Of a DNA stretch of 64,000 nucleotides, positions 1 to 9,487 are shown in pieces. The stretch spans positions 1-64,000 of the forward strand of contig NZ_SACK01000007.1 in the NCBI RefSeq assembly GCF_004005815.1. Direction: 5' to 3'. Position 1 is the stretch's first letter. Each line of letters starts with the position of its first letter. The translations under genes were made by a program, and so were the position numbers. The notes under the pieces were generated by a model. That model worked only from the letters and a program-made list of their open reading frames with translations, was not told the DNA's origin and did no database searches. This DNA is from Mucilaginibacter limnophilus. Its GTDB lineage: Bacteria > Bacteroidota > Bacteroidia > Sphingobacteriales > Sphingobacteriaceae.

Positions 1-189
1 TTACCAGTGGTAAATGATTTCAAAACTTTTTACCCACAATATGACGCATATTGGAATGGGTGGCGCTTTTGGCTTCTACCTTGACCTCAAGCAAAGTTCA
101 TTATTTTTAGAGGAAACCTTATCACATTAGAAGGTGAAGTGCCTTCTGAATATACTGCAATTATACTAAAAAATACCCAAAAGCCAGTT
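1..189 (+). pseudogene. 3' end of an interrupted gene (uncertain)
   Basis: In the frame starting at base 1 the sequence is open, meets a TGA at about codon 28 and then stays open in the same frame to a TAG at 187-189. The stretch after the stop looks protein-like and ends in ILKNTQKPV. This could be the tail of a gene entering from the left with a nonsense codon, or simply non-coding sequence. I do not recognise the product. It converges on the small minus-strand gene that follows. Confidence 0.2.
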
Positions 190-413
190 TAGATGCGGTT
201 GCGGTAATGCATGCGCATGTACTGTTGAAACTCAATCTCTCTGCGCCGCCGTTCGGCCTGTTTTCTTACCCGCCTGCTCAGCGCCCAGGTGAATAATATC
301 CATACCCCAAATGCAACTATAAATGCCGGGAAAGGATTTTTCATATTCAAGGCAGACATAAACGCGGCTGTAGAGATCACACAAGTGCACGAAAAGTAAA
401 ATCCGGTTTTCAT
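189..413 (-). CDS. Small two-TM hypothetical protein of the ICE
   Basis: This is a 74-residue protein with an N-terminal hydrophobic segment (about residues 5-22), a second one (about 28-45) and a strongly basic tail rich in Arg and Glu. The layout suggests a small inner-membrane protein with a cytosolic charged C-terminus. It lies at the downstream end of the minus-strand conjugation gene block, 230 bp after the DUF3945-like gene. Small membrane proteins of unknown function are common at this end of Bacteroidota ICEs. I do not recognise a named family. Confidence 0.55.
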   Translation of the reverse strand: MKTGFYFSCTCVISTAAFMSALNMKNPFPAFIVAFGVWILFTWALSRRVRKQAERRRREIEFQQYMRMHYRNRI

Positions 414-645
414 AATCAGTTTTTGAATATACTAATAACTTTAGTTGTTAGTAACTGTTTTTGCTTATTATTTTAGATTATTTTTAACGCTGTTGGTCCT
501 GAGTGTACTGAACAATTTTAACGTCGTCTGTATTGGTATACTTAAACTACCCCTACTGGAAATGGAAAAAAGCCAGGAAAGAATCGCCTCCGTGGCATCA
601 TTTAGGTGTTTACCTAAGGCATGAGGGTCATGGTTTGAAGTATTC

Positions 646-1353
646 CTAACGGGCTAACTGCTGACCGTAGGTCTTTTGATGTTCCTTTGCTTCTTCTTTA
701 TTATGCCCAGGCTTATTGAATAGCGCTTCCAGGCCTTTGTACAGCATAAAGCTTACCCCTCCGTCGACGATGATCGAAGCAACAAGCGCGAGCTTATTCG
801 ATCGTACGCCCTGGCGGTCGGTTCCTGTAAACTGAATCGTCGTTTCGTCATTTAACTGAACTTCTTTTCCTTTTCGGTAGTGCTCTTTTTGTTCGTAAGT
901 CAGCGGCTGGTTGTTGACGGTCTCAGGAATGATGATCTTGTCCGTGTCAGTGATGATAAACTCGTTTGTTTCCCTATCAAACTCGACGAGTATATCGAGC
1001 GGACTGTTGTCCCTGAAGATCGTTTTACTGATGTTCACGGTGTCGCCCCGCTGTAACTTTTCAGCTTCTACATCGGTAAGGTACTCAGGGTATGGCGCTT
1101 CTTTGTAGATGGGATGGATGCGCAGTTCGAGGCTACCATCGCTTGCCGGCTGCACAGAAAGTTTGGCATCCAGCGCGGGGATGTGCACGCCCTCTGCCTG
1201 CAGGTTCTCCAGACGGATAATACCGGTTCGACGGCCGGCAAGCAAGGCCTGCAAATCGGTTTCCTGTAGATTGATGCCCTTATTGTTGCTAAGCCCGAGG
1301 CGGGCGATATCAGCAAGTGGCAGCTCATGCTGCTCATACAATTGTGTTGTCAT
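646..1353 (-). CDS. DUF3945/DUF4099-like ICE protein
   Basis: The 235-residue product resembles the DUF4099/DUF3945 proteins found beside conjugation genes in Bacteroidota ICEs. It opens with a segment on intermediate levels of the element (ADIARLGL, ETDLQALLAGRRTG), followed by repeats of the type 'L..G..V...' around the phrases YLTDVEAEKLQRGDTV and LTYEQKEHYRKGKEV, which look like two related motifs of about 50 residues. The C-terminus is charged. It starts 11 bp after ardC and is probably in the same operon. The molecular role is unknown, and the length is short compared with many family members. Confidence 0.65.
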   Translation of the reverse strand: MTTQLYEQHELPLADIARLGLSNNKGINLQETDLQALLAGRRTGIIRLENLQAEGVHIPALDAKLSVQPASDGSLELRIHPIYKEAPYPEYLTDVEAEKLQRGDTVNISKTIFRDNSPLDILVEFDRETNEFIITDTDKIIIPETVNNQPLTYEQKEHYRKGKEVQLNDETTIQFTGTDRQGVRSNKLALVASIIVDGGVSFMLYKGLEALFNKPGHNKEEAKEHQKTYGQQLAR

Positions 1354-1364
1354 TGTGGTAACTG

Positions 1365-2540
1365 TTAGCGTTGTAATTGGTTGTCCGGAGCCACTTCTCT
1401 TACCGGCTGGTCGTTCTTGCGATCAATATCAGCAGGTTTGATCCGTGCATCGAGCAAGGAGGCATATAAACCGTTCTTTACACCCACTTTGATCTTCTGG
1501 CCAGTATTAAGATCCTGTACTTCGGCTGTTCTGTTTTTATGCACATTAAGCACTTCGTAACGGGTATCTTTATACCCGATCACCTCACCTTTTTCCAGAT
1601 ACTTTGAGACAGGAAGACTTGCTGACTGCTGCTGCTCAAGTTTGCGTTCAAAGGTTAGCAGGTAGTCGGTGATTTTTTGCGCATCAGTTGAAGCCTTGTG
1701 CAGTTCAAGCGGGTCGTGCCGAAGGATCCTGATCCAGCTGTCAACGTATGCCGCATGCTGCCCAAAATCGTGACCGATGTTCAGCGCGCTGCCTACCATA
1801 AGGGAGGAGATTTCGGCCCGCAATTCTTCTTTGGCGTATGCTTCGCTGCCGAAGCCACCGCCTAACGGGCGGTCGAGACGGGATTTATGCCCGGTCCAGT
1901 GACCGAGTTCATGTAGAACGGTCGCATAATATTTCGCGGCGGAATCGAACTGTTCTTTTTGTGGCACAGCGATAAAGTCGTAGCGCGGACTGTAAAAAGC
2001 CTCGTTACCGCCATGGCGAAGCTCGGCGTTACTTTGCTTTATGATTAACTCGGCGCGGTCTATGGGCGACCAGATTTGTTCGGCCTGCGCCTGCTGATAC
2101 ACTTGGCGCCAGTCAGGTATCCCGCGGATCTGCTCGCCATTAAACACCCATGCTTTTGTGATGACAGGTTTATCGAGTTTTACCGAATGCATTTTCACCC
2201 TGCCATTTTCATCAAGCTGTTTTTCGCCGCTAGTGTTAAGGACAGGCTGTAGCTCATTTGTTTTAACAAAATTAATGAGAACGGCCTTAGCGCCTTTTTC
2301 AACGGACCAATTGGCGCGCGATGCCTGGTTAAGTGTTAGCCAGCGCGGATCACTTCTTCCCTGCATGGCCAGCCAAAGGGCGTTCATGCCGCGATAGTTA
2401 TTACCCGTGGTCGGGTTAACCGGCGTTATGAAACCGGCCGTGTGGTCATCCGTCCATGGGTGCTGAAAGGGTGAGGTACCTTTTTCAAGCGCGTCGATCA
2501 GCTTTTCGGCGATCTGTTCGTGCAGTGCTTTGTTATTCAT
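1365..2540 (-). CDS. ardC: ArdC-like antirestriction protein with zincin domain
   Basis: The 391-residue product has the ArdC N-terminal ssDNA-binding-type domain (about 1-130, with phrases GNNYRGMNALWL and WLTLNQA) followed by a zincin-like metallopeptidase domain. The zinc site HELGHWTGH is at about residue 210, and a downstream acidic segment (AKEELRAEISS) could supply the third ligand. Family members protect incoming conjugative DNA from host restriction in the recipient. It overlaps the preceding small gene by 8 bp, indicating translational coupling in the late part of the tra operon. The C-terminal 70 residues are an extra, family-variable tail. Confidence 0.88.
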   Translation of the reverse strand: MNNKALHEQIAEKLIDALEKGTSPFQHPWTDDHTAGFITPVNPTTGNNYRGMNALWLAMQGRSDPRWLTLNQASRANWSVEKGAKAVLINFVKTNELQPVLNTSGEKQLDENGRVKMHSVKLDKPVITKAWVFNGEQIRGIPDWRQVYQQAQAEQIWSPIDRAELIIKQSNAELRHGGNEAFYSPRYDFIAVPQKEQFDSAAKYYATVLHELGHWTGHKSRLDRPLGGGFGSEAYAKEELRAEISSLMVGSALNIGHDFGQHAAYVDSWIRILRHDPLELHKASTDAQKITDYLLTFERKLEQQQSASLPVSKYLEKGEVIGYKDTRYEVLNVHKNRTAEVQDLNTGQKIKVGVKNGLYASLLDARIKPADIDRKNDQPVREVAPDNQLQR

Positions 2541-2697
2541 TATTTTCGTCTCCTTCCCAGTCTGCCATTACCTGGTAGGCATCATCGATGCTTCCAATAT
2601 CAAAGAGTTCGGCTTCGGCAGGTGTAAGCGCCATCTCGGGCATGTTGATCAGCAGCCGCAGCTTTCTGGTCAGCGAAACCTCTGTAGTGTAATCCAT
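2533..2697 (-). CDS. Small acidic hypothetical protein
   Basis: This gene encodes 54 residues starting MDYTTEVSL, rich in Glu and Asp at the C-terminus (DWEGDENNE). A longer reading from 2769 would run back into the end of mobC, so I chose the internal ATG at 2697, 23 bp downstream of the mobC stop. It overlaps the start of ardC by 8 bp. The position and coupling suggest a genuine small ICE gene. The function is unknown. Confidence 0.55.
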   Translation of the reverse strand: MDYTTEVSLTRKLRLLINMPEMALTPAEAELFDIGSIDDAYQVMADWEGDENNE

Positions 2698-2719
2698 AAA
2701 AAAATTAAGTAGTTGTAGT

Positions 2720-4675
2720 TCAGGTGAACTGCTGGACAATGGCTTCCACCTCACTGTGGATTCGTGCAAAGTTCTGTGTCAGGGTTTGTTCTTTGTCATC
2801 ACCGAAGTCGTAATACACCGGCAGTTCCCGGTAACCTGCTTCCTCAGCAGCGATCGCTTTCCGGTCTAAATGGACTTTGCAGTGCACAGCGGCCGTTTCA
2901 AACCGCCCCGTAAAATCGTCGGCGTCCGGTGCGAGCAGACCAACCATTTGCCCGGCGCCTAAAGAGGCGATTTTGCCTGCTGGTATCAGCGCTTCCAGTT
3001 TTTCGCTGAGCGAGGTGGATGTTTTGTTGCGGTCGATGGACAGGCTTTCAGCCACCTGGTTGGATTTACCAAACAGCCTTTCAAGCCATTCAAGGGTGTC
3101 CTTATTGCGTACTGCGCCCGAGAGGATGTTGCCGACCACAGATGTAATCGTTTCCGCTGTGTCGCGGCTATACTGCTGTTTCAACATCGGCAATTCCTGC
3201 AGGCCAAGCAACACTGCGGACAGGTTCGATCTGGCCTGCGAAATAAGATGCTCGATCTTGTGCGTGTACAGGCTTGGCGCTTCGTCAATGATCAGACCAA
3301 CAGGATGATTTCCGCGGGTGTTGATCAGTTGCGTGACGCGGTTAACGATGACCGAGTAGCTTGCGGAGTTAATGCTCTGAGTCCGCGGATCGTTTGCCAA
3401 TATCAATATTGCAGGGCTTTCTTTAGACGACACCTTCAGGTTGAAGTCGTCGCCTGAAAATACCCAGAAACTTTCCTTTGTGGCGAGGCGGCTGATAAAG
3501 ATCTTGAGGGTGCCGACCTGTCCTTCGAGCTGCGGGAATGCCCGCTGCTGATAGGCGCTGCGAAAGGGCGACAGCAAAGACGCCAGTTCGGGCATGGAAA
3601 ACAAAGCATTGAAGATCTCCTCATAAGAGCGGTTCAGAAATGCCAGCACATGCGGAAAGCTTGAGTACTTGCCAGCGTCGTACTTGCTGAAAAAGTAGAT
3701 GCAGGCGGAAAGAAAGTTGATGGCAGACTGCGTAAAAAACTGATCGCTGCCACTGGAGCGGTCGCCCTTTTTCATCGCTTCGACAAGTCCTTCTGCGCTT
3801 TCGGAGGCGTCTGCCAGCGTGCGCAAGTATTCCGCCTTCCATGGATTGACCCGCCTGCTCTTCTCCACCTCGTTAAGGTTAACAACATGAAAGCTAAAGC
3901 CGGCGCATTTACCCTGTTTGTGGGCAAGCAGGTGGTGGTAATAAGCGATCCGGCCAAGGTCCGGGTATTTGAAGTCATAGATCACGGCACAAAACTCTTT
4001 GGCGATCATCTGCCGGATAAAGCTGTTGACGATACCATAACTCTTGCCTGAACCGGGTACACCAAGCAGCAAGGTACCTCGAAAAGGATTGACGATATTG
4101 ATCCATCCTTTACGTACCCGGTTCTTGTAGTAGAACAGCATGGGAATGCAGACAGAATATTTGGTATCTATCTTCGTCTGTGGCTGCTGAAAGCTCTCCC
4201 GCTCAGTATTCCATTTATCCTTGCCAAAGCTGGAACGGATCATCTTTGAAACGTTGTCCATGGCAAGGCTGGTCAGCAAGGCGCCAAACAACGAACAGGA
4301 CATATACACCAGATCAGTCCAGTTGGTATAAGGCAGTATGATGACCGACACCCGTCCACAAAAGAAGATGCTGCCAAAGAAGAGCAGCAGGCCGGTACAC
4401 AGCGGAGAAATGATTTGCCGCTTTGGTTTAAGATCCCTGTCCTTCCTGGAAAGCGTCCCAATACTTACCAGACAGATCAGCAGAAAGGTCAGCAGTTTGC
4501 TGTACAGGAGGCTGTCATAGACCGGTATCGCTTTGATCCTTGCCAGCGCATGAACGAAAATACCCCAAAACGGTGCATGCAGGTAAACGAACAGCACAGC
4601 CTCCAGCGCTACCGAAAAGTAGATAGCGCATTGCAGGAAGCCGTGCAGCTTTTGGATCTCGCGTGATTCCTCCAT
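2720..4675 (-). CDS. mobC: Type IV coupling ATPase, VirD4/TraG class (MobC)
   Basis: The 651-residue protein is the DNA pump-docking ATPase that links the relaxosome to the type IV secretion channel at the inner membrane. The N-terminus has several hydrophobic segments (about residues 10-160). Walker A GVPGSGKS is at about 205-212, and Walker B GLIIDEAP is at about 458-465. C-terminal text such as VGLLAPDADDFTGRF is typical of Bacteroidota coupling proteins. In CTnDOT nomenclature this gene is mobC. Unusually for the mob genes, here it sits at the far end of the tra block, 4 bp after traN. Confidence 0.92.
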   Translation of the reverse strand: MEESREIQKLHGFLQCAIYFSVALEAVLFVYLHAPFWGIFVHALARIKAIPVYDSLLYSKLLTFLLICLVSIGTLSRKDRDLKPKRQIISPLCTGLLLFFGSIFFCGRVSVIILPYTNWTDLVYMSCSLFGALLTSLAMDNVSKMIRSSFGKDKWNTERESFQQPQTKIDTKYSVCIPMLFYYKNRVRKGWINIVNPFRGTLLLGVPGSGKSYGIVNSFIRQMIAKEFCAVIYDFKYPDLGRIAYYHHLLAHKQGKCAGFSFHVVNLNEVEKSRRVNPWKAEYLRTLADASESAEGLVEAMKKGDRSSGSDQFFTQSAINFLSACIYFFSKYDAGKYSSFPHVLAFLNRSYEEIFNALFSMPELASLLSPFRSAYQQRAFPQLEGQVGTLKIFISRLATKESFWVFSGDDFNLKVSSKESPAILILANDPRTQSINSASYSVIVNRVTQLINTRGNHPVGLIIDEAPSLYTHKIEHLISQARSNLSAVLLGLQELPMLKQQYSRDTAETITSVVGNILSGAVRNKDTLEWLERLFGKSNQVAESLSIDRNKTSTSLSEKLEALIPAGKIASLGAGQMVGLLAPDADDFTGRFETAAVHCKVHLDRKAIAAEEAGYRELPVYYDFGDDKEQTLTQNFARIHSEVEAIVQQFT

Positions 4676-4679
4676 ATGC

Positions 4680-5507
4680 TTAGTTGGCCGGGATCAGGTC
4701 AGCATCCAGTAATGCCTGGTAAGGTATCCGCATGGTGAGAAAGCGGCCTGAAAGCTGTTTCTCGCTGAGGTTGACCGTAAGCAGTTTGTTACCCGGGTAA
4801 GTGAATTTTTTAAACACGAAAATATTGCGATAGTATTTTCGGAAAACAGAAGTGTTAAACAACGTAAACTCTGGCTTTATTTCCAGCGTTTGCACAGTAG
4901 TCGCCTTGCTGATCTTTTTATCCTCGATCCTGAAGCGCAGTTCATCGATGCCAAAGGTCAGGTTTGTCCGGTTCTCGAACCCGATATCAAGGAACACATA
5001 ATCACCAAAAGTATAAATGTGGTTGACCATACCTTTTAAGTTAAAGGCCTGCTCAGAAGTCATCGCCTTCCGGGGTTTTCGTGAGAGCAGTTTACATGCA
5101 TAGCTTCTAAGTTCTGCGGTGCTCAAGATTAAGCGAGTGATGTCGAGCGGACGGCAATGCTCCGGCAATACGTTGACTTGTGTAGTCACTGTTCCCTGGG
5201 GCAATATATGGTACTGTGCAATAAACTTCTCGCCTGTGATGGTAACCACCGCGTCAGCAGGCAGCGAGACACCAGCAGAATCATTGCGGCGTATCCGAAG
5301 TATGTTATTTACGGGCAGATCTCCGATAATCGCTTTGTCAGAAATGTCCACGTAGGTTATGGGTTCTGGGGATATAAAATGAACCGTCATGTTTGCCGGG
5401 AGTGCGACAGCGGGAAGCTCTTCTTTTGAGATCCCACCTGTATGCTGAGCAATTGCCCGGGCAGCAGTCATGGCAATGACTGCTATGCAAATGATGAATC
5501 GTGACAT
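4680..5507 (-). CDS. traN: Conjugative transposon protein TraN (DUF4138)
   Basis: The 275-residue protein has a Sec signal peptide (hydrophobic to about residue 20, cleavage after AIAQ). It has the beta-rich body of the Bacteroidota TraN family, equivalent to VirB9 of the outer-membrane core complex. Recognisable text includes MTVHFISPEPITYVDISD near residues 40-56 and YVFLDIGFENRTNL in the C-terminal half. It acts in the periplasm or outer membrane as part of the channel. It follows traM after 6 bp and precedes mobC by 4 bp. The length is normal for the family. Confidence 0.9.
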   Translation of the reverse strand: MSRFIICIAVIAMTAARAIAQHTGGISKEELPAVALPANMTVHFISPEPITYVDISDKAIIGDLPVNNILRIRRNDSAGVSLPADAVVTITGEKFIAQYHILPQGTVTTQVNVLPEHCRPLDITRLILSTAELRSYACKLLSRKPRKAMTSEQAFNLKGMVNHIYTFGDYVFLDIGFENRTNLTFGIDELRFRIEDKKISKATTVQTLEIKPEFTLFNTSVFRKYYRNIFVFKKFTYPGNKLLTVNLSEKQLSGRFLTMRIPYQALLDADLIPAN

Positions 5508-5513
5508 AAATAA

Positions 5514-6578
5514 TTAATTGGTTGAGATGAGAAAGATGTAAGAGTTGTATTTGATCTTAGCCCTGTTCTTACGTATGGCGTTGGCGATGGCTGATGAGGT
5601 AGACTGGAACACTTTGTCGAGTGTACTCATGAGGAACTGGCTTTGTCCGCTGCCGTCGATATTAATACCCTGCATAGCATTGCCGCCGAGTTCTTTTGTA
5701 AAGTCACGAAAAGTGGACTCGGGCACGTAAAGCCCAGCCAGCCCGTCCTGATCGTAAACTTCCAGCTTAATGGGCAGGATCTTCCCTTCCTGAAGCACTG
5801 ATTCCACCGTAAGGCTTACACGCTGTCCGGTGAACCCGGTGACCAGCGCGTACAGGTACGTGTCCTTTTTCACGAGGATTTTGCCCGCTGTAATGTCCTC
5901 GAGCAGGCGTAAGCGTATGCGCGATCCCGCATAACCGGTAATATCTTAATCGATAATGGCAGTAATGAACTGCTGTTCCTTTCTTGCTGCGATAACGGTA
6001 TTGAAGCCCGGAGAACTGCTGATGGCTTTCGCGACCGGGAGCGGCGGATTTTTCAATTGGGCTTCAGTCCGGTCTGCCAGGGATTTCTCGCGCTGCTTAG
6101 CCACCTGGTACTCCGGGTCAGCCGCCTTGCTGAGGCTGTCCATATAGGCCATCTGCGCTTTAAAGAGCGTCATCGGATCGGGCGGTTCCCGCTCTTTTAC
6201 TCCGTGATCAGCAGGCACGCTGACTGCTGCAGGCGGTTGATATAGCGGAGCCAGGGGCGACTCAACAGCAGCACCGGCCTGGAAGCGCTGTTTGATAGCC
6301 TGATCAATGGAATCGAGCGTCTTTTCTTCCACAATCGGGTTAACAGCGGTGGAGCCATCGGCTTCCTTATACGTGTTACGGTACGCATCCAGCTTATCAG
6401 ACAGGCGTTTGTCGCGGATATCCGGCGATACGTCACCTACGCTGGTTTGAATGCCGGGCGGCTGATCTTCCATCACCGGTCGCTTTGCACTGCTTTTATA
6501 TACATAAAAGAAAAGGTACAGGAAGGGTAGGAGTATAAGCGGGAGGATATACCTGGGTTGTTTAAAATTGATCTTCAT
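5514..6578 (-). pseudogene. traM: traM interrupted by an in-frame TAA
   Basis: The frame encodes the TraM family (VirB10-like scaffold). The first 210 residues have an N-terminal membrane anchor (about 12-28) and a Pro-rich linker. The reading frame then meets TAA at 5946-5948 (codon 211) and continues in the same frame with typical TraM C-terminal text: AGSRIRLRLLEDITAGK, GLYVPESTFRDFTKELGGN. A homologue would have a sense codon here, and CAA to TAA is one transition away. Unless the stop is read through or is a sequence error, no full-length TraM is made. A GTG at 5871-5873 could restart a 119-residue C-terminal fragment, but that would lack the membrane anchor. Confidence 0.85.
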
Positions 6579-7009
6579 GGTTTTAATTTTAATTGCCCGT
6601 CGATCTCGTTCATCCGGTCGAGCGCGTGTTCGAGTATGAGGCTGTCCTGTGCGCTTAGATGGTTTTTATGCAGCAGCCTTTCAACGGTGCTTTTCAGCCG
6701 GTAGGTCTCCTGTAAGGCATCTGTTGTTTCCATGATCTGCCCGAATCCGCCAAGCGGAGAGAATGCGTTCTTTTGAACCGGCTGGTTGGTCTCAACCTTA
6801 TCGTTGACATTGTGCAGGGTATCTGTAAACATGAAAGCTGCCGAAATAAGGATAAGCGCCACCATAAAGACATACACCATCTTAGGGTATTTCAGGATAA
6901 AGCTTTGAAATGCTTCGCCGGCTTTTGTGACGTATTTGCCGAACTCGTTTCTGACCTCGTCAAAAACCGTCCGTGCGGGATCGCGGTCAGAACGAAGCTT
7001 TTTGAACAT
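6575..7009 (-). CDS. TraL-position inner-membrane protein
   Basis: The 144-residue protein lies between traK and traM, where TraL sits in CTnDOT-type operons. I chose the ATG at 7009 (MFKKLRSDRD) rather than the upstream start at 7060, because it overlaps the traK end by 23 bp in a normal coupled way. It has one membrane segment (about residues 45-62, YVFMVALILISAAFMF) followed by a periplasmic helical domain with a leucine-rich end (RLLHKNHLSAQDSLILEH). It overlaps the traM start by 4 bp. Assignment to TraL rests on position, not on a motif. Confidence 0.7.
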   Translation of the reverse strand: MFKKLRSDRDPARTVFDEVRNEFGKYVTKAGEAFQSFILKYPKMVYVFMVALILISAAFMFTDTLHNVNDKVETNQPVQKNAFSPLGGFGQIMETTDALQETYRLKSTVERLLHKNHLSAQDSLILEHALDRMNEIDGQLKLKP

Positions 7010-7598
7010 TATCGAGGTCTTTGTTTTCAAGGGTCTTCCAGTTGGTGATGAGCACCCCATGCGGGTTGTTGTCGCTGCGCGGGATATCTTTCAGGTAACC
7101 TTCGGTGATGAGCGAACGGATAACGGTGGCACTCCGGCGGTCAATCTTTAGTCTTCCGTAGAACCGGAAGTACTTCCGTGGGATGTCCAGCGCAATGGAA
7201 TCTGTCTGCAAGGTCAATACAGAACTCGAAGAGAGGATAGAGTTGAAGTAGCCGTTCTCTTTCAGGTTATTTACCTGTTTCGCCCCTGACTCATCAATGA
7301 GATACATCGCTTTTTTTAGTTCATATTCAATGTATTTGTCGTCGGGAGTCAGCGAAAAGAAGATAGCGTGGAAGAGGTCGATATGCGCCCGGTACTCGGC
7401 AGGGCGGTTCATTTCGACATCTGTTTGTTTAGCGAGTACAGGTATGTTATTATCCAGTATGTACACGCTTTTCCGGGCATTCGATACCTGCCGGTAGGCA
7501 AAGCTGCAGGCGCCTACTGAGATGATAACGGCGGCCGCGAGGCTTCCGAGCGCGACGAAAGTGGCAAGACGGATTTTGGTTTCGATGTTTCTGATCAT
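6987..7598 (-). CDS. traK: Conjugative transposon protein TraK (VirB8-like)
   Basis: The 203-residue protein has a single N-terminal membrane anchor (about residues 12-33) and a periplasmic domain. It matches the TraK family of Bacteroidota elements, with signature text NIPVLAKQTDVEMNRPAEYR and IDLFHAIFFSLTPDDKYIEY. The family occupies the VirB8 role, assembling the inner-membrane part of the channel. It begins 17 bp after traJ. The length is normal and there are no interruptions. Confidence 0.92.
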   Translation of the reverse strand: MIRNIETKIRLATFVALGSLAAAVIISVGACSFAYRQVSNARKSVYILDNNIPVLAKQTDVEMNRPAEYRAHIDLFHAIFFSLTPDDKYIEYELKKAMYLIDESGAKQVNNLKENGYFNSILSSSSVLTLQTDSIALDIPRKYFRFYGRLKIDRRSATVIRSLITEGYLKDIPRSDNNPHGVLITNWKTLENKDLDNVQKASF

Positions 7599-7615
7599 AC
7601 AGTAATCATTAGTGA

Positions 7616-8704
7616 TTAAAAAATGCTGCCTGCTGCACGTTTGGCGGCACCAAGAACCGTTGAGGCGTTACGGCCGAAGCTTGATGAAGCCGAGGTTATT
7701 CCCGATGTGGAGATGATCCAGGTGGATATGCTGGGTACGGTGAACATACAGATGGCACCGATTAGGAAAACCACGATCACGGTTCCGAATGACAGAACGC
7801 CGTTCCCGGCAAACCATGCCATCTTTTCAAGGTTAGCGTTGGAACCGTCAGCGCCGATCAGTTCCTTATACTTCATGATCTCGGAGGTAAGCGCATATTT
7901 CTGCATCAGCGAACACAGGTACATAATGAGGTAACCAATCCCGGAATACAGGTTGACGGACACAAAACGGGCGATCCAGGTGCTGAAGCTATCCCGGAAC
8001 GCCGGTAGAATACTTACCGCAACGGCAAAGGGGCCAAGGATAACCAGCAGGGAGGAGTAAATGATCTGGATCATAAAGATGATGTAAACGGCAATGCGGA
8101 GAATCCAGATGCCCAGTAGTTCAAGCAGTTGCGTCATGAGCAACTGCATGCCAACGGCCAGCCGGTTTTTCAGCTCCATTATGGGCGTTACAACAGTGGA
8201 AATACCTTCTTTGACAGAACTCGTCACAGATTCCCATGCACGGCCGTACCAGCTGTCAGACTCCTTCTCGGCGACTTCAGTCTGCGCCTGGTAGGTGTAA
8301 AGCGCATTGGCGACCTTCATCATATAATCGGCGCGGGTATAGCGCAGATTATTGACGTTGGTTTGCTCGCTGTTGAACATCTCCTCGGTTTTAAGCGCGA
8401 CAAGATCAGTCGGGAAGGCGACGACTTTTGCAAATGCACTCCACCACATGATGACCATGACGAGTCCGAACGGACGTAGCAGCGGCATGATTTCCAGCTG
8501 CTTATCTCCCGCCATCATTTCATAAGAACGGATAGCGAAGTAAATGATCATAAAGATAGCTGCAAGCGCTTTGGCGTCGGTAATAAACAAGTCGAAATGC
8601 GTCCAGATGCTGTCTTTAAGCCCTTTGAGGAAGACCATCATCCCTTCTTCATAGACGCCGTTTCCCTGTAGGAATTCGAGCGATTTTTTGTAATCAGTAT
8701 CCAT
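7616..8704 (-). CDS. traJ: Conjugative transposon protein TraJ (VirB6/TrbL-like)
   Basis: The 362-residue polytopic protein has about six hydrophobic segments. They include AAIFMIIYFAIRSYEMMAG, a strongly hydrophobic pair around residues 200-250 and two near the C-terminus (VLSFGTVIVVFLIGAICMF). The text SLLVILGPFAVAVSILPAFRDSF is characteristic of the TraJ/TrbL family. It forms part of the inner-membrane channel through which DNA passes. It lies 3 bp after the DUF5045-like gene and 17 bp before traK. It looks intact. Confidence 0.9.
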   Translation of the reverse strand: MDTDYKKSLEFLQGNGVYEEGMMVFLKGLKDSIWTHFDLFITDAKALAAIFMIIYFAIRSYEMMAGDKQLEIMPLLRPFGLVMVIMWWSAFAKVVAFPTDLVALKTEEMFNSEQTNVNNLRYTRADYMMKVANALYTYQAQTEVAEKESDSWYGRAWESVTSSVKEGISTVVTPIMELKNRLAVGMQLLMTQLLELLGIWILRIAVYIIFMIQIIYSSLLVILGPFAVAVSILPAFRDSFSTWIARFVSVNLYSGIGYLIMYLCSLMQKYALTSEIMKYKELIGADGSNANLEKMAWFAGNGVLSFGTVIVVFLIGAICMFTVPSISTWIISTSGITSASSSFGRNASTVLGAAKRAAGSIF

Positions 8705-8707
8705 ACC

Positions 8708-9487
8708 TTAGTATTTACGGTTTTTGAGCACCTGCTTTGCAATTTCGACGTCAGCGTACGGGCTCCAGCCATCGGCTTTAACCTGCATGGACTTTACCCG
8801 GCTTTGCCGTTCCAGCATGTCGGCGTTGTGCACCCCGTTGGCGGTGCGCGTACTCCATGCCGCTTCCAGCTGACGGTACTGCAACAGCAGGCGGTGCCAG
8901 GCTATGATACGTGTGCCGCGATCAAGGTTGACGGACCGCGCCGCCAGGAGCCGTTCTTTGAGCGAGGCCAGTTCAGCGGTATACCAGTCGAAAAGGCCTT
9001 CACAGACGACCTTTGTTCTGATGGCGGTCGGCAGCGGCAAAAGCACCGCCTCGGGCGACCACTCGAGCACCGGCCTCAGTTCACGGCTATAGTAGAGCAG
9101 CCACAAAGGATCAAAGTCACTTAGTGCACCGGATTGACCGGCGATCTCGGAAAGCGCGGTGTTCCTGATGCCGTCGGACTGCTTTTTATATTCGTTGCTG
9201 GTGTTGTTCATGGCACCTGCGAGTACAAGCCGCTGTGTCTGCGGCCCGGAGGCGCTCAACGGCCGCAGATCTTTTTTCTTATAGGAGGGCATCAATCCCC
9301 ATGTTGCCCAGTAATAGGGATTGACACCGAGCAGCCCTGCAGTGGGCTTAAATTTATTCTTGTCCCATTGCTTAAAGACCATACGTTCCTGCTGGTAGCG
9401 CATGGCTTCGTCCTTTATCATTTTCTGAGAGAACACCTGCTGCCATAAAAGCAGCGGTGTCAGGATTATTAAAAGAAGACTTTTCAT
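8708..9487 (-). CDS. Secreted T4SS-associated protein (DUF5045-like)
   Basis: The 259-residue protein starts with a clear Sec signal (SLLLIILTPLLLWQQVFSQ). The remainder is soluble, Trp/Tyr-rich in the middle (NPYYWATWGLMPSYKK) and helical in the C-terminal half. It is encoded between the VirB5-like paralogues and traJ, overlapping the upstream gene by 4 bp. Proteins annotated DUF5045 occupy a similar place in some Bacteroidota conjugation operons. I base the name on position and general character only. The likely location is the periplasm. Confidence 0.6.
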   Translation of the reverse strand: MKSLLLIILTPLLLWQQVFSQKMIKDEAMRYQQERMVFKQWDKNKFKPTAGLLGVNPYYWATWGLMPSYKKKDLRPLSASGPQTQRLVLAGAMNNTSNEYKKQSDGIRNTALSEIAGQSGALSDFDPLWLLYYSRELRPVLEWSPEAVLLPLPTAIRTKVVCEGLFDWYTAELASLKERLLAARSVNLDRGTRIIAWHRLLLQYRQLEAAWSTRTANGVHNADMLERQSRVKSMQVKADGWSPYADVEIAKQVLKNRKY

